DNA of 64,000 nucleotides, taken from Pseudorasbora parva. Taxonomy: Eukaryota; Chordata; Actinopteri; Cypriniformes; Gobionidae. The notes under the pieces were generated by a model. The model was given only the letters and a program-made list of their open reading frames with translations. It was not told the DNA's origin and did no database searches. This document shows positions 34,830-46,270 of this stretch, one piece after another. Location of the stretch: NCBI RefSeq assembly GCF_024679245.1, contig NC_090176.1:20448793-20512792 (forward strand), written 5' to 3'. Numbering within the stretch: the stretch's first letter is position 1; every line of letters begins with the position of its first letter. The translations under genes and the position numbers were made by a program.

Positions 34830-35836
34830 ATGGACTACCACAAGCTGTCGTAGACACCATCGCTTCAGCTAGAGCCCCCTCTACGAGGCGCCTCTATGCT
34901 CTGAAGTGGAACCTGTTCGTTGAGTGGTGCGCTTCCCGCCGGGAAGACCCCCGAAGGTGTTCGATCAGTGTCGTGCTTTCCTTCCTGCAAGATGGGTTGG
35001 AGAGAAGGCTGTCTCCCTCCACCCTCAAGGTATATGCTGCAGCAATAGCAGCGTACCATGATGTAGTAGAAGGTAAGTCCGTGGGGAAGCACGACCTAAT
35101 CGTCAGGTTCCTCAGAGGTGCGAGGAGACTAAATCCTCCTCGTCCATCCTCGATACCCTCTTGGGACTTAGCTCTAGTGCTCAGAGCACTTCACAGCCCT
35201 CCCTTCGAGCCTTTGGCGTCTTGTGAGCTTAAAACCTTGTCAATGAAGACAGTGCTCCTGACGGCATTGGCCTCGATCAAGAGGGTAGGGGACCTGCATG
35301 CACTTTCGGTCAACGAATCGTGCCTAGAGTTTGGGCCAGGTAACTCTCACGTTGTCCTGAGACCCCGGCCCGGATATGTGCCCAAGGTTCCTACCACTCC
35401 CTTCCGGGATCAGGTGGTGAACCTGCAAGCGCTGCCTTCGGAGGAGGCAGACCCAGCCCTGGCTTTGCTGTGTCCGGTCCGCGCTCTTCGCGCTTACGTT
35501 GACCGGACCCAAAGCCTTCGGACCTCAGAGCAACTCTTCGTCTGTTACGGAGGCCAGCAGAAGGGAAAGGCTGTCTCCAAGCAGAGGTTAGCCCACTGGA
35601 TAGTGGATGCTATAGTCTTGGCCTACCAGTCCCAAGACGTGCCTTGCCCGTTCGGTGTAAGAGCACACTCCACTCGGAGCGTTGCTTCTTCCTGGGCGCT
35701 GGCTCAAGGCGCCTCGCTGATAGACATATGTAGAGCTGCGGGCTGGGCGACACCTAACACGTTTGCTAGATTCTATAGCTTACGTGTAGAGCCGGTATCT
35801 TCCCGCATCCTCGCCCCCAGTGGCCAGGAGCGTTAA
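34763..35836 (+). CDS. DIRS A tyrosine recombinase
   Basis: This protein inserts the circular DNA copy into the genome. The chosen ATG (34763) gives 357 residues and lies just before the RT stop, so the genes overlap by 67 bases. The core-binding part (about 35-150) includes APSTRRLYALKW and SPSTLKVYAAAI. The catalytic part has Arg174 (SIKRVGD), His302 and Arg305 (HSTR), Trp328 (AAGWATP) and the nucleophile Tyr338 (FARFYSL). All expected residues are present with no stop or shift. It is about 28 residues shorter at the N-terminus than the element B protein if both start sites are right. The same frame stays open upstream to 33356 across the RT gene, so the true start could be earlier or frameshift-dependent. 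Confidence 0.85.
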   Translation: MAPASRPLESSCLVPGRDAEVLDGLPQAVVDTIASARAPSTRRLYALKWNLFVEWCASRREDPRRCSISVVLSFLQDGLERRLSPSTLKVYAAAIAAYHDVVEGKSVGKHDLIVRFLRGARRLNPPRPSSIPSWDLALVLRALHSPPFEPLASCELKTLSMKTVLLTALASIKRVGDLHALSVNESCLEFGPGNSHVVLRPRPGYVPKVPTTPFRDQVVNLQALPSEEADPALALLCPVRALRAYVDRTQSLRTSEQLFVCYGGQQKGKAVSKQRLAHWIVDAIVLAYQSQDVPCPFGVRAHSTRSVASSWALAQGASLIDICRAAGWATPNTFARFYSLRVEPVSSRILAPSGQER

Positions 35837-36468
35837 GTGCCCGTTCTAAGTGTCGGCTTGCGAAACGCCACTCCCGCCCTCTGGGCCGGATACGTGCGTC
35901 TATTGTCTCCAGTTGTGTTCCCCGGGAAACCGGCTAACCCTGTCGAGCTCCTCCGTCACCCCTCCGGTGTCAGACGTTGCGGACCGTCTGACGCCAGGCC
36001 TGCACCCGTATGCTTGTGAAACGTGGCTGTAGGCTGGGTTCCATATGTAGCGGTTCCCTCACGGCAACCCCATATGTGTATTCTTCCACGGTACCAGCTA
36101 CCCTTCGGGCTAGCCCCGTGTCTTTCCCTCGACAGAGCCCGCTCTGTCGTCTCTGGGCGTGTTCTTTCCCCCCTTCAATCAGGCTGGAACCACCCCAGAG
36201 ACTGCCATTTGTTGCACTACCCTGCCAGGTTAGTCCTTATGTGTATTCTGCCACCTCTCCTTCCCTGAAGGACGTGGCCCCGCAGCGTACCCTCTCTCTC
36301 GAGGTAGGCACGCTTCCCAGCGTTATCCAATAGTCATTCTGAGTGGGTCTTGCAGAAACAGCAGTGACTGTACTCCCTGCTTGGAGCCCTGACTTCCGTA
36401 CCATACTAGACGGTACAGTGTGCTCAAGCAGGACGCTGGAAGGGCCAGCATCCTGGCGTTTTCCATAG
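35837..36468 (+). other. 3' non-coding region of DIRS A
   Basis: GC-rich sequence between the recombinase stop and the internal complementary region. TATGTGTATTC repeats occur at 36073 and 36238. No coding signal. Confidence 0.5.
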
Positions 36469-36585
36469 GGATCCCATTCGTCGGTTCAGTTCTGACGTAC
36501 GTCGAACGTGACCGACTGAAAGGGAACGTCTCGGTTACGTATGTAACCCTCGTTCCCTGAAGGAGGGAACAGAGACGTACGTCCC
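36469..36585 (+). repeat. Internal complementary region of DIRS A
   Basis: The first half (36469-36524) is the reverse complement of the left outer end. The second half (36528-36585) is the reverse complement of the right outer end. They meet at AAC (36525-36527). This bridging of the two termini is diagnostic of DIRS-type elements and is thought to template complete circle formation. Confidence 0.9.
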
Positions 36586-36637
36586 GTCGCCAGATGCTGT
36601 GCTTCCGCTGGGAGTCCGGTCACCTTTCGGCTCCTCA

Positions 36638-36808
36638 GCAGGAAAAGCGCTGATCTATCATTCCACTTCCTGTTTTATACCCGCGCTGCGGGGCGGAGCG
36701 TGGAATGCGTGATCGCATGCCAAATTTCATTGGCTCGTTGTTAGATGCTCGAAGTAGGATTGGTCTCTAAAGTAAGATCCCATTCGTCGGTTCAGTTCTG
36801 ACATACGT
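36638..36808 (+). repeat. Right inverted terminal repeat of DIRS A
   Basis: Reverse complement of 30600-30769, from AAAGCGCTG to CAGTTCTGAC. A unique outer end follows (to 36858), whose complement is in the internal complementary region. Confidence 0.9.
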
Positions 36809-36858
36809 CTCTGTTCCCTCCTTCAGGGAACGAGGGTTACATACGTAACCGAGACGTT

Positions 36859-37404
36859 TACAGGCTTACAGCATTATGATTTGTTTTCCTTGAGAAAATG
36901 TGTTATGTATTGTACCTGATATACTATAACCAAAATAATCTCAAATTGGGTTGCAAGCTTGTGAATCGAAATCTAATCAAATTGTGAAATCTGTGTCAAT
37001 ACCCAGCCCTACCTGACGCTGCACGCTAATAGTAAACCATATTGTGACTTATAGGGCTGCAGGAATTAAGAAGACCTATCCCATAATTTAATGCTGACTG
37101 GGGCTGGATGTTATTAATCATCACCACCACCCTATTGTTATTTAACTTTAAACAAGGGCTATTAAATTCTGTTGCTGACGAGCCACGACCTAGAGAGTCT
37201 GATTAAACACGTCAGAATCAGCTTATTTAAAGGTGTGTTTGACTTCACCTGTGGCTGGATTCAAATGATCGGATTTCATGAAGATTTGCCCCTTGCAGTT
37301 AAAGAGGATTTGAGTCTGATACTTTCTCCTTCTCAGTGAAGCGTGTGCAGTGTTTGCATACTTTGTCACAGGTGAAGTGGATTAGATACAATATTTGTCG
37401 AATA
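36859..37404. other. Non-coding stretch
   Basis: No gene recognised. Confidence 0.35.
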
Positions 37405-37407
37405 CAC

Positions 37408-38133
37408 AAACCCTGCATCCCAACTAGCATACTATCCATACTAAATAGTATCCGAGCATAGAATTACTCTGTCCCAAATCGTAGTATGCTGAAAAGAGTA
37501 TTCCAAAGATACCCGGATGGTTTACTATTTCCGGTCAGAATTCGCACACTCTAACGGCTAAAGTTGCCAGTTGGACGAGGACTTGATTAGAACTACAAAC
37601 ACGGATAAAAAGTGTTAAAAAACTACAAACATGACGGATGTGCGAGTCCGGCGGTTAAGTAGAGAGAGATTTAGATAAAGGAGTTTGAGTGATCAATTAT
37701 CAGTATTTAACCTGAGAAAACTATATATTCCATGTTATCCATATTATATTTCACCTGCAGCAGCATTGTGAGCTTTTGTAACTTTTTGTAATGACACGTT
37801 TGTCCATTAACTTTTAAATACATCATTATATTTAAACTGCAAACACATGAGGAGAGTCTCTGCATTAATAAAGACCCACACATGGCAGATCAACGTGGGG
37901 CTACATTTCTCTCTAATACGGTAGGAAATTAAACTGAACGTGGAGGATCTGAACTGTGAAGATGATTGACGGGGCAGTTTTAAAAGACGACGAGATGCAC
38001 GTAACTAAGCATCAGAGTCCGTTAAAGATGACGAAGTAGTATGTCATAAAAGCTTACTCAGAAGTATGTACTTTTTCTTCACAAAAGAGTACATACTTTT
38101 AGGACGTAGTATAAGTAGGCGAATATGGACGCA
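37408..38133. mobile_element. MITE with CATACTATCC-type ends
   Basis: The left end TGCATCCCAACTAGCATACTATCC and the right end GTATAAGTAGGCGAATATGGACGCA are imperfect inverted repeats, each with TAGTAT-like motifs near the ends (AGTATGTACTTT at 38061). The interior codes for nothing recognisable. Confidence 0.5.
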
Positions 38134-39545
<1,412 letters not shown>

Positions 39546-40087
39546 TCAAAACCCATTTTTTTAGGTGTAACCTCAGTTTCCAGGAGACAACAACATTGTG
39601 TGTCTGATAATGACTAGAGCACATAATGAAGTTTCTCATACACAGGCTATTTGATAAAGAAATACAGATCATTTTAGACATTATGATACAAGAGAAAAGA
39701 CACAGACACAATTTAAAAATGAAGGACTTATAGGGCTGTGTGATCCATCTGAAATGTTCGATCCATCTGAAATGTTCAAATACTGCAAACGGACAATAAG
39801 ATTTATATATATTTCAGATAACTGAATGATTTTAATGCATTCATCCGTAAAGTTTATGGAGATACATATAGCCGAGAATCGCCAAGGTGCATGTTTGTCC
39901 TCTGGTACGGCAAGCTGCTGTGAAGCCAGGGCTTGTCTCAAATGAGTGGACCTGATGACCAAGACAAGACAGATGCTGCAGCTGCAGAAGATCTAGTGCC
40001 AAAATGAGGAAAAGTGGGAATATTGGTTTTAAATGTTATGAACAAATCCAAAAAGAAGAGGCATTGAAAACCTTTCGATGACCTTAA

Positions 40088-40262
40088 AGTAGGGTTCCTC
40101 AAGCTGTCCTGGAGGGCTGTCCTGCAGAGTTTAGCTACAGCCCTGATCAAACTTCCTTACCTGTGATTTTCTAGTGCTCCTCAATACTTTGATTAGCTGG
40201 CTCAGGTGTGTTTGATCAGGGTTGGAGGGAAACTCTGCAGGAGAGTGGCCCTCTAGGACTGA
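40088..40262. mobile_element. Palindromic MITE
   Basis: CTGTCCTGCAGAGTTTAGCT and CAGGGTTGGAGGGAAACTCTGCAGGAGAG pair as inverted arms around a TGATTTTCTAG centre. A relative lies at 58888-59078. Confidence 0.75.
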
Positions 40263-40653
40263 GTTTAAAGGCCGTTACATACTGCACAAGAACAGAGAAA
40301 AAAGATCTCGCTCCCAGAGCTATGTGAACAAAGTTCTCGTCATTTTGTTCTCTTGTTCTCGACAAATCGCCATCGTCAATTTTTTTCTTGTGGGTGTGCG
40401 AGAATTATTGTGTGATTAGACATACATTCAAAGTAGGCGTGGCTAATGCGGAGAAACACAGAGGTTCCAAACCTGTTTTTCTCATGAAGATGGAATGTAC
40501 TGGCCAGAACAAACTTTTTTCTTGTTCTTGCCACCTTGAGAAAATGAACAAATTTCTTTGTTCTTGCAGAGCATGTCCCAAGCTTAAGGAACCCTGTCTT
40601 AAAAAGATGATTTACCTAAAACGAAACTCATTCTTATAGTTCCAAACTCAAAA

Positions 40654-41645
40654 AAAAAAAAAAAAAAAAAAAGATCCTGGGACCCAGTAATAGACTTTTG
40701 TCCACTGTAGTGGACATTATATTTTAGTGAGTTTCTGTGACATCACACACGTCACAGTTTTGAGTCAGTATGTCCTTTATAGAGCACATTCAGGGCTTTG
40801 CACAGATACCAAATGTTTGGAGGTTTCACCAGGACAACAACAACTTCTTGGTCTTTAAAAATGGCTGACATTAATGTTTAGCACTCTTATGGAAATATGA
40901 TAATATTTTGTAATTAAAATTTAAATCTGATTAATTTTCGAATTGTTTGTTATAAATCAACATCTCAGGAAAATGCAATGGGGTTTCTAATCAAAATATG
41001 ATTTTTGTTGCAAAACAGGGCATTGATTTTATAAATGTCCACTGTAGAGGACACTGGGACTTAAATCATGTTTATCAGGCATTTTGGAGACACAAACAGT
41101 AAATAGGGAAATAAATTACATAACAATATTCCTATGAAATATTACATATTATTATGAAAATGTTGCCAATTATTACTCCCCTTATTACACTTCTTTTTTT
41201 CATTACATGTTGCACCAAGAACACAATAATATGCAAATTAGATGCAATATACCGATACATTGTATTGAATGGGAAAATCCAAGTATGGCCATTTTACCCA
41301 CATATTGCATAAAGTAAGATGGTATATCAAAGCATTCAGTAATATCTTTTATAACATAGCTCAGAATCATCTTTTAAAAAAGTTTGTTTTAAAAAAAATC
41401 GTATTCGTGAGTTAAAAATAAATCCCATTGTTTTGGCCTATACATGCAATTTCATTTCATTAAAAAAATGTAACAACTGAGTCCTGGTGTCAACTACAGA
41501 GGACATATCATAAAATATGAATAAAATATAATTTTCCCAAAAAACAAATGTGTCCATTTGTTTCTTATGCTCTAAACAATCTAATGACATGAAAAAATAC
41601 AAAATTTGAAAACCCTTTTTTTTCTGGGTCCCAGGAGGATATTTT
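40654..41645. mobile_element. Non-autonomous element with CTGGGACCCAG ends
   Basis: GATCCTGGGACCCAG at 40672-40686 and CTGGGTCCCAGGAGGAT at 41624-41640 are inverted ends. Subterminal GTCCACTGTAG/AGGACA motifs recur inside (40691, 41037, 41497). A poly-A tract (40650-40671) adjoins the left end. No coding capacity. Confidence 0.65.
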
Positions 41646-42240
41646 TTTTAAATGTTGGTACCCAAACAGTAGATGACTACTTCCACTGTGTAAAGAAACA
41701 AAACTCTGAAACAATTTCTGAACTCTGAAATTTCTCAAAACATCTTTTATGTTCCACAGAATAATTTATATGAATAGATTAATTAATTGACTGGCATATC
41801 AATTTATTCAATTCAAATTGCCAGCCCAAGGTTAGAACTCAAAAGAAGTCAGAACGACAGATCTCTGGTGTAGCAGGAAATTAGAGCTGCAGATAAGATT
41901 GAAGGGAAATTATGTCAACTCTGTTCTCCTCCAGATGACTTTCTTTATTTTGATGTCCTTATGGTTGTTTACAGATATATATTTGTATATCAAATGTCTT
42001 TTCCAGATTGATGGTAATTCCATATAAATTAGTAATATGGGGACAGATAATGTGGGAGTGAAGGGAGTTATTTAAAAAAATGAAATTGAAAGTGAAGGCT
42101 GCATTCTCCTCTTAATTTGTTTAGATGTAATTTTGCAAGAAAAAATAATATTTTAATGTTTTAATGGTTGCCATTAATGGTACAACCTTTTACAGAATGT
42201 CACACAAGTACAATATCTGCCATTCACTGAGCATTTGAAT
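41646..42240. other. Non-coding stretch
   Basis: No gene recognised. Confidence 0.35.
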
Positions 42241-42259
42241 GTTGATGATTGATGTGTTG

Positions 42260-42640
42260 TTAGCAAGCAAGCAAGCAAGCAAGCAAAATTTATTTATAAA
42301 GCACTTTTTAAAAACAACTAGTGCTTAACAAAGTGCTGTACACATGTATAGACTGAGATACAAAGCAAACAAACAATTAATAATAGGGGAAAAGAACCAA
42401 AACAGAACAAAACACAAGTAAGCAATAAGAAAGCAGTACTCAAAGAGTGTCAAAAGCCAAACCATAAAAATAAGTTTTTTAACTAGTTTTAAAAATGGCA
42501 AGTGTATGAGCCTGCCTAATATAAAGAGGCAAACTATTCCAGAGCTTCGGGGCCACCACGGCAAAGGCTCGATCCCCTCTGCTCTTCAACTTTGCCCGTG
42601 GAGCAACTAAGAGCAAATGGTCAGCGGACCTTAAAGCCCT
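42260..42640. repeat. Retroelement-like 3' region with short tail repeat
   Basis: AAGC repeats (42264-42286) are followed by AAATTTATTTATAAAGCACTT, a motif common at 3' ends of fish LINEs or SINEs when read on the minus strand. The block AGAGGCAAACTATTCCAGAGC at 42525 is also a known fish repeat motif. Family undetermined. Confidence 0.4.
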
Positions 42641-42644
42641 TTGT

Positions 42645-44360
42645 TAGTGCTGGGGGGTATGACCAAACATTTATATCACAGTATTTTTCTAAATTATATT
42701 GGTTTTGCGGTATATGACAGTATATTTTTTCCTATGCATGGCCAGGTGTTAACCACATTTTCTACTGATTGAGAGAGGAAATACTGCAGCAGATTGACTA
42801 GAATGCCTATTTTACTGCCATGAGTGAATATTGTAGAAATATTCCACACTAGAGTAATACAGAGTTTGTGAAACCCCACAAAATGAATCTGTGGGGAGGC
42901 AAACAATAAAACACAGACCTGCAACAAGCTCATTATAGATGCATGAATATTAAAATATGACCACAGAGAGAGAGAAAAAAACAATAGTTGATGGAGCCCT
43001 TAAGCATTAAAAAAAATCTAATCCAATATAACAACAAACTGTTAAAACGAGGGAGAAACGCAGACAAACATTTAAAAGGTCTAGGTAGGATATGTTTTCA
43101 ATACATCTAAGAACACAGTCTCAGAGTCTGAACAAATGACAATATTTGCCCAATATTGAGTCTGTTTATTAACTTACTTTATTGTATTCTGTGTAGGAGA
43201 ATTATCTATGGTGTCATCATTGCCGTGATCAGACGTATGTTGTATGCGTGTCATTTACATTTAATTTGAAGAAAACGTGATGAAATATGTGCCCATACAC
43301 GCTGCTATTTATGTTTAGAGCACTAGAGTATATGAAATGGGTCCATAAAAAAAAAACTTAAACGCATTCGCTCCGCTCTGAACCTTATCTGGAGAGCGTT
43401 GTTAATCTCAACGTGGCTCTCTAAACAGAAACCTCTCTCATGCGCGCGCCACGTGAAATTTGAATTCTCGACTGTAATCAAGGGCTGAATCTGAAACATA
43501 GGCCGTAAAAAAATATGGATGACGAGACATCATCTGTTTCCGCTTGGCAATTAAAAGCTTTCAGGTGGCCTGCACAGCGCTGACATCTTGGAACCGAGAC
43601 AGCACAGTAGATATTTTGGGACCGGAGTTGCGCAGTAGACAGCAGGAAGTACAGCTGTGATATCTAAAGACCGCCCACACTCTCACAGATGCAGAACAAT
43701 TAATTATGTTGGTGTGAAATAAACAGTTATGGAAATGTAGAAATTAAAGCTGAAGCTCCAATCTGCTCCCAAAAATCCTCAAAAAAGTCTGTTAGTGCCT
43801 CAGTGACAACTTCAAGACATGACATATCCCCCCCCCCTTGTATTTTCAAAAACTGATTTTTTTCCAGTCTATTAATTCAGAACAAAATATCTGCTGTTTT
43901 AAAATACATGTCTATACAATTTCGACATAAAAAACATTTCAGATGTGTTCAATTTCAAATGTTCTATATTCAACATTTAAAAATTCAAATTCAGAACTAT
44001 GTAAAATGCAACATAATATTCAATTTTGTTAAATTACACTTGTCAATAATTCAGATTTATACCATTCAAAATCAGATCATTTTGTCATATTTCTAGCTCC
44101 ATAAGAAAACGGCTGTCCGACTTCATGCACTCGTTTTCATTCACTTCTTCAAGTGAACAAGTGGATAACATAGAATAGTGAAGGATGCTTCAGTGGGTGA
44201 TTTGATTACGGATTCAGCCTTGCGATCTCAGCTGTGTTCTCACAACAGTGTAACAGTGAAAAGGGACCCTTCTTAAACAGTGTCGCGCTGCGCCACGTTC
44301 CGTACGTTGTTTAAAGCGGCATATACCGGTATTGCGGTATCATCAAAATTCATATCATAA
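42645..44360. mobile_element. Possible DNA transposon with GGTAT-rich ends
   Basis: The left end GCTGGGGGGTATGACC with repeated GCGGTATATGACAG, and the right end TACCGGTATTGCGGTATCATC, read as approximate inverted repeats. This resembles a common cyprinid element. No transposase seen inside. Confidence 0.4.
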
Positions 44361-44762
44361 CAAAATAAATACATTATCATTAATTTTTAGCGTAATCTTA
44401 ACGCTAAATGTGTGTCTTTTTTTATTATTCCATTACAACTTTGAGCAAGTCTACTATTAGGCCTCATCACATAGTAGGACATCAATTTTTAGCAGCTAGC
44501 CCGCTAGTTTTAGGTTATCACTTTTTAATCAAATGAAAAAAAAAAACATTTAAAACATACAAAAATAACAATGGAGACATACAACCATCACATCACATTT
44601 AAACACAAAACATCACACATCAGTCTTTCTACATTCCGTAAGAATAGTATATGCTTTAGCATCTGCCCTTTTTTATCTTTTTTATTTGCTTCTTCTGTTA
44701 CTCATAAGCTGGATAACGTCTCAAGTTACGTATGTAACCATGGTTCCCTGAGAGGGAACGAG

Positions 44763-44903
44763 ACGCTGCGTCGAAACGCTAGGGGACGCCTCTGCGTGCC
44801 ACGTCATGAAGCACTTGTGTAATCAGTCCAATAGCGGGACGATACGTCACGGGCGGGTGACGTCATCGACCAGGAAGCTATAAAGCATGCCCGGACCAAA
44901 CAG
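44763..44903 (-). repeat. Inverted terminal repeat of DIRS B, 3' side
   Basis: From CGCTGCGTCGAAACG to CCGGACCAAACAG, identical in reverse complement to 49863-49997. The outer 46 bp (44717-44762) is unique to this end and pairs with 44961-45020. Confidence 0.92.
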
Positions 44904-44960
44904 TCACTAGCTTCTGAAAAAGTCGAACAAGTCGATCACAGGCATGCCGGGAGTATGGCA

Positions 44961-45067
44961 TCTCGACGCAGCGTCTCGTTCCCTCTCAGGGAACCATGGT
45001 TACATACGTAACCTGAGACGTTCCCTATCTCGAGGGAACTTCGAGCTGCGTCGAAACGCTAGGGGAC
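44961..45067 (-). repeat. Internal complementary region of DIRS B
   Basis: 44961-45019 is the reverse complement of the left outer end (up to the change CAAGTT/CAGGTT). 45021-45067 is the reverse complement of the right outer end. They join at GTT (45020-45022), just as in element A. Confidence 0.9.
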
Positions 45068-45112
45068 CTCAATACCCACGTCGCCAGAGTCCCAAATGTC
45101 TGTTTGTGTGAT

Positions 45113-46270
45113 TTAACCCAGAAACACCCGGGACCCCGGAGTAGAGGCTACGTCCAGATTGTAAAACCTCACAAATGTATGCGGAGAGGACCACCCAGCC
45201 GCATCACAAACCTCTGACAGTGAAACTCCCGAAATAAGAGCCATAGAGGCAGCCATACTCCTAGTAGAGTGGGCGCGGACCCTCATAGGTGAAGGATGTC
45301 CGACCGACTCATAAGCGAGCGAAATAGCCTCGACTATCCACTTGCTAAGCGTCTGCTTTGAAGCCGGTTTTCCCTTATTGGAGGACCCAAAACATACAAA
45401 CAACTGTTCTGACTTTCGCCACAGGGCAGCTCTGTGGACATATGCATCTAGGGCCCTGACCGGACATAGCAGATTTAGCTTCTCTTGGTTTTGACTAGTG
45501 AACGGAGGCGGACAGAAAGCCTGCAGCATTACTGGTCCCGGCACGTTGGTCGGGACCTTGGGAACATATCCTTCCCTCGGGAAGAGAAATGCTTTCACCA
45601 TTCCTGGTGCAAATTCAAGGCAAGAAGGTGCTACTGATAGAGCCTGTAGGTCTCCTACTCTTTTCAGTGATGAAATCGCTAGGAGAAACACTGTTTTTAG
45701 TGTGAGGAACTTTTCTGACACTTCCTCTAACGGCTCGAAGGGAGCCGACATAAGGCCTTCCAGCACTATGGCCAGGTCCCAAGTCGGCACCCTGGAGCGT
45801 GCCGCAGGTCTGAGCCTCAAGGTACCACGGAGGAAACGCGTGACCCACGGGTGTCTCCCTAATGATGCGTTATCTAATGGATTATGATACGCAGATATCG
45901 CCGACACATACACTTTCAGAGTCGACGGGGATAACCCTGCGGAGAATTTTTCTTGCAAGAACTCGAGAACTGAACCGACCGGGCAGTTAACAGGGTCCAA
46001 AGTCTGGTGCGTACACCAGGCGACAAAAACTCTCCATTTGAGTGCGTAAAGTCTCCTTGTGGATGGTGCTCTGGAGTGCAACATGGTCTCTATCACCTCA
46101 GTCGATAGACCCGTGTTTATGAACTGGGCCCCCTCAGGGGCCAAGCCCACAGTTTCCACAGTTCCGGGCGCGGGTGCAGTACTGACCCCCCGGCCTGTGA
46201 AAGAAGATCCCTCCTGACTGGGATTTCCCAGGGAGGACCCTCTAGGAGAGACATGATGTCTGAGAGCCAT
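45113..46270 (-). CDS. DIRS B tyrosine recombinase
   Basis: Integrates the circular DNA copy by strand exchange in the nucleus. The ATG at 46270 gives 385 residues, a normal length for DIRS recombinases, and overlaps the end of the RT gene by 154 bases. The core-binding region holds APSTRRLYALKW (68-79) and SPSTLKVYVSAISAYH (114-129). The catalytic domain has Arg204 (SLKRVGD), His334 and Arg337 (HSTR), Trp360 (AAGWSSP) and Tyr370 (FVRFYNL). Nothing expected is missing. The frame has no stop upstream as far as 48226, so the start is uncertain and a fusion made by -1 frameshifting from the RT frame is possible. It is close to the element A recombinase throughout, which supports the alignment of catalytic residues. 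Confidence 0.9.
   Translation of the reverse strand: MALRHHVSPRGSSLGNPSQEGSSFTGRGVSTAPAPGTVETVGLAPEGAQFINTGLSTEVIETMLHSRAPSTRRLYALKWRVFVAWCTHQTLDPVNCPVGSVLEFLQEKFSAGLSPSTLKVYVSAISAYHNPLDNASLGRHPWVTRFLRGTLRLRPAARSRVPTWDLAIVLEGLMSAPFEPLEEVSEKFLTLKTVFLLAISSLKRVGDLQALSVAPSCLEFAPGMVKAFLFPREGYVPKVPTNVPGPVMLQAFCPPPFTSQNQEKLNLLCPVRALDAYVHRAALWRKSEQLFVCFGSSNKGKPASKQTLSKWIVEAISLAYESVGHPSPMRVRAHSTRSMAASMALISGVSLSEVCDAAGWSSPHTFVRFYNLDVASTPGSRVFLG

Larger units (their letters stand above)
30577..36858 (+). mobile_element. DIRS-like tyrosine-recombinase retrotransposon A
   Basis: Full-length in structure: left inverted repeat, gag region, RT-RNase H, tyrosine recombinase, internal complementary region and right inverted repeat. 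GTT lies at both borders (30577-30579, 36856-36858), and its complement AAC lies at the join inside the internal region (36525-36527). The copied inverted repeats look identical. Gag and RT carry stops and shifts, while the recombinase is open. The GC-rich coding part contrasts with the AT-rich host sequence. Such elements copy via RNA and a circular DNA and insert by recombinase without a target duplication. Confidence 0.9.

Noticed and set aside
45498..45887. Plus-strand open frames opposite DIRS B
   Set aside because: Antisense shadows of the recombinase and RT genes in GC-rich sequence; no independent motifs.
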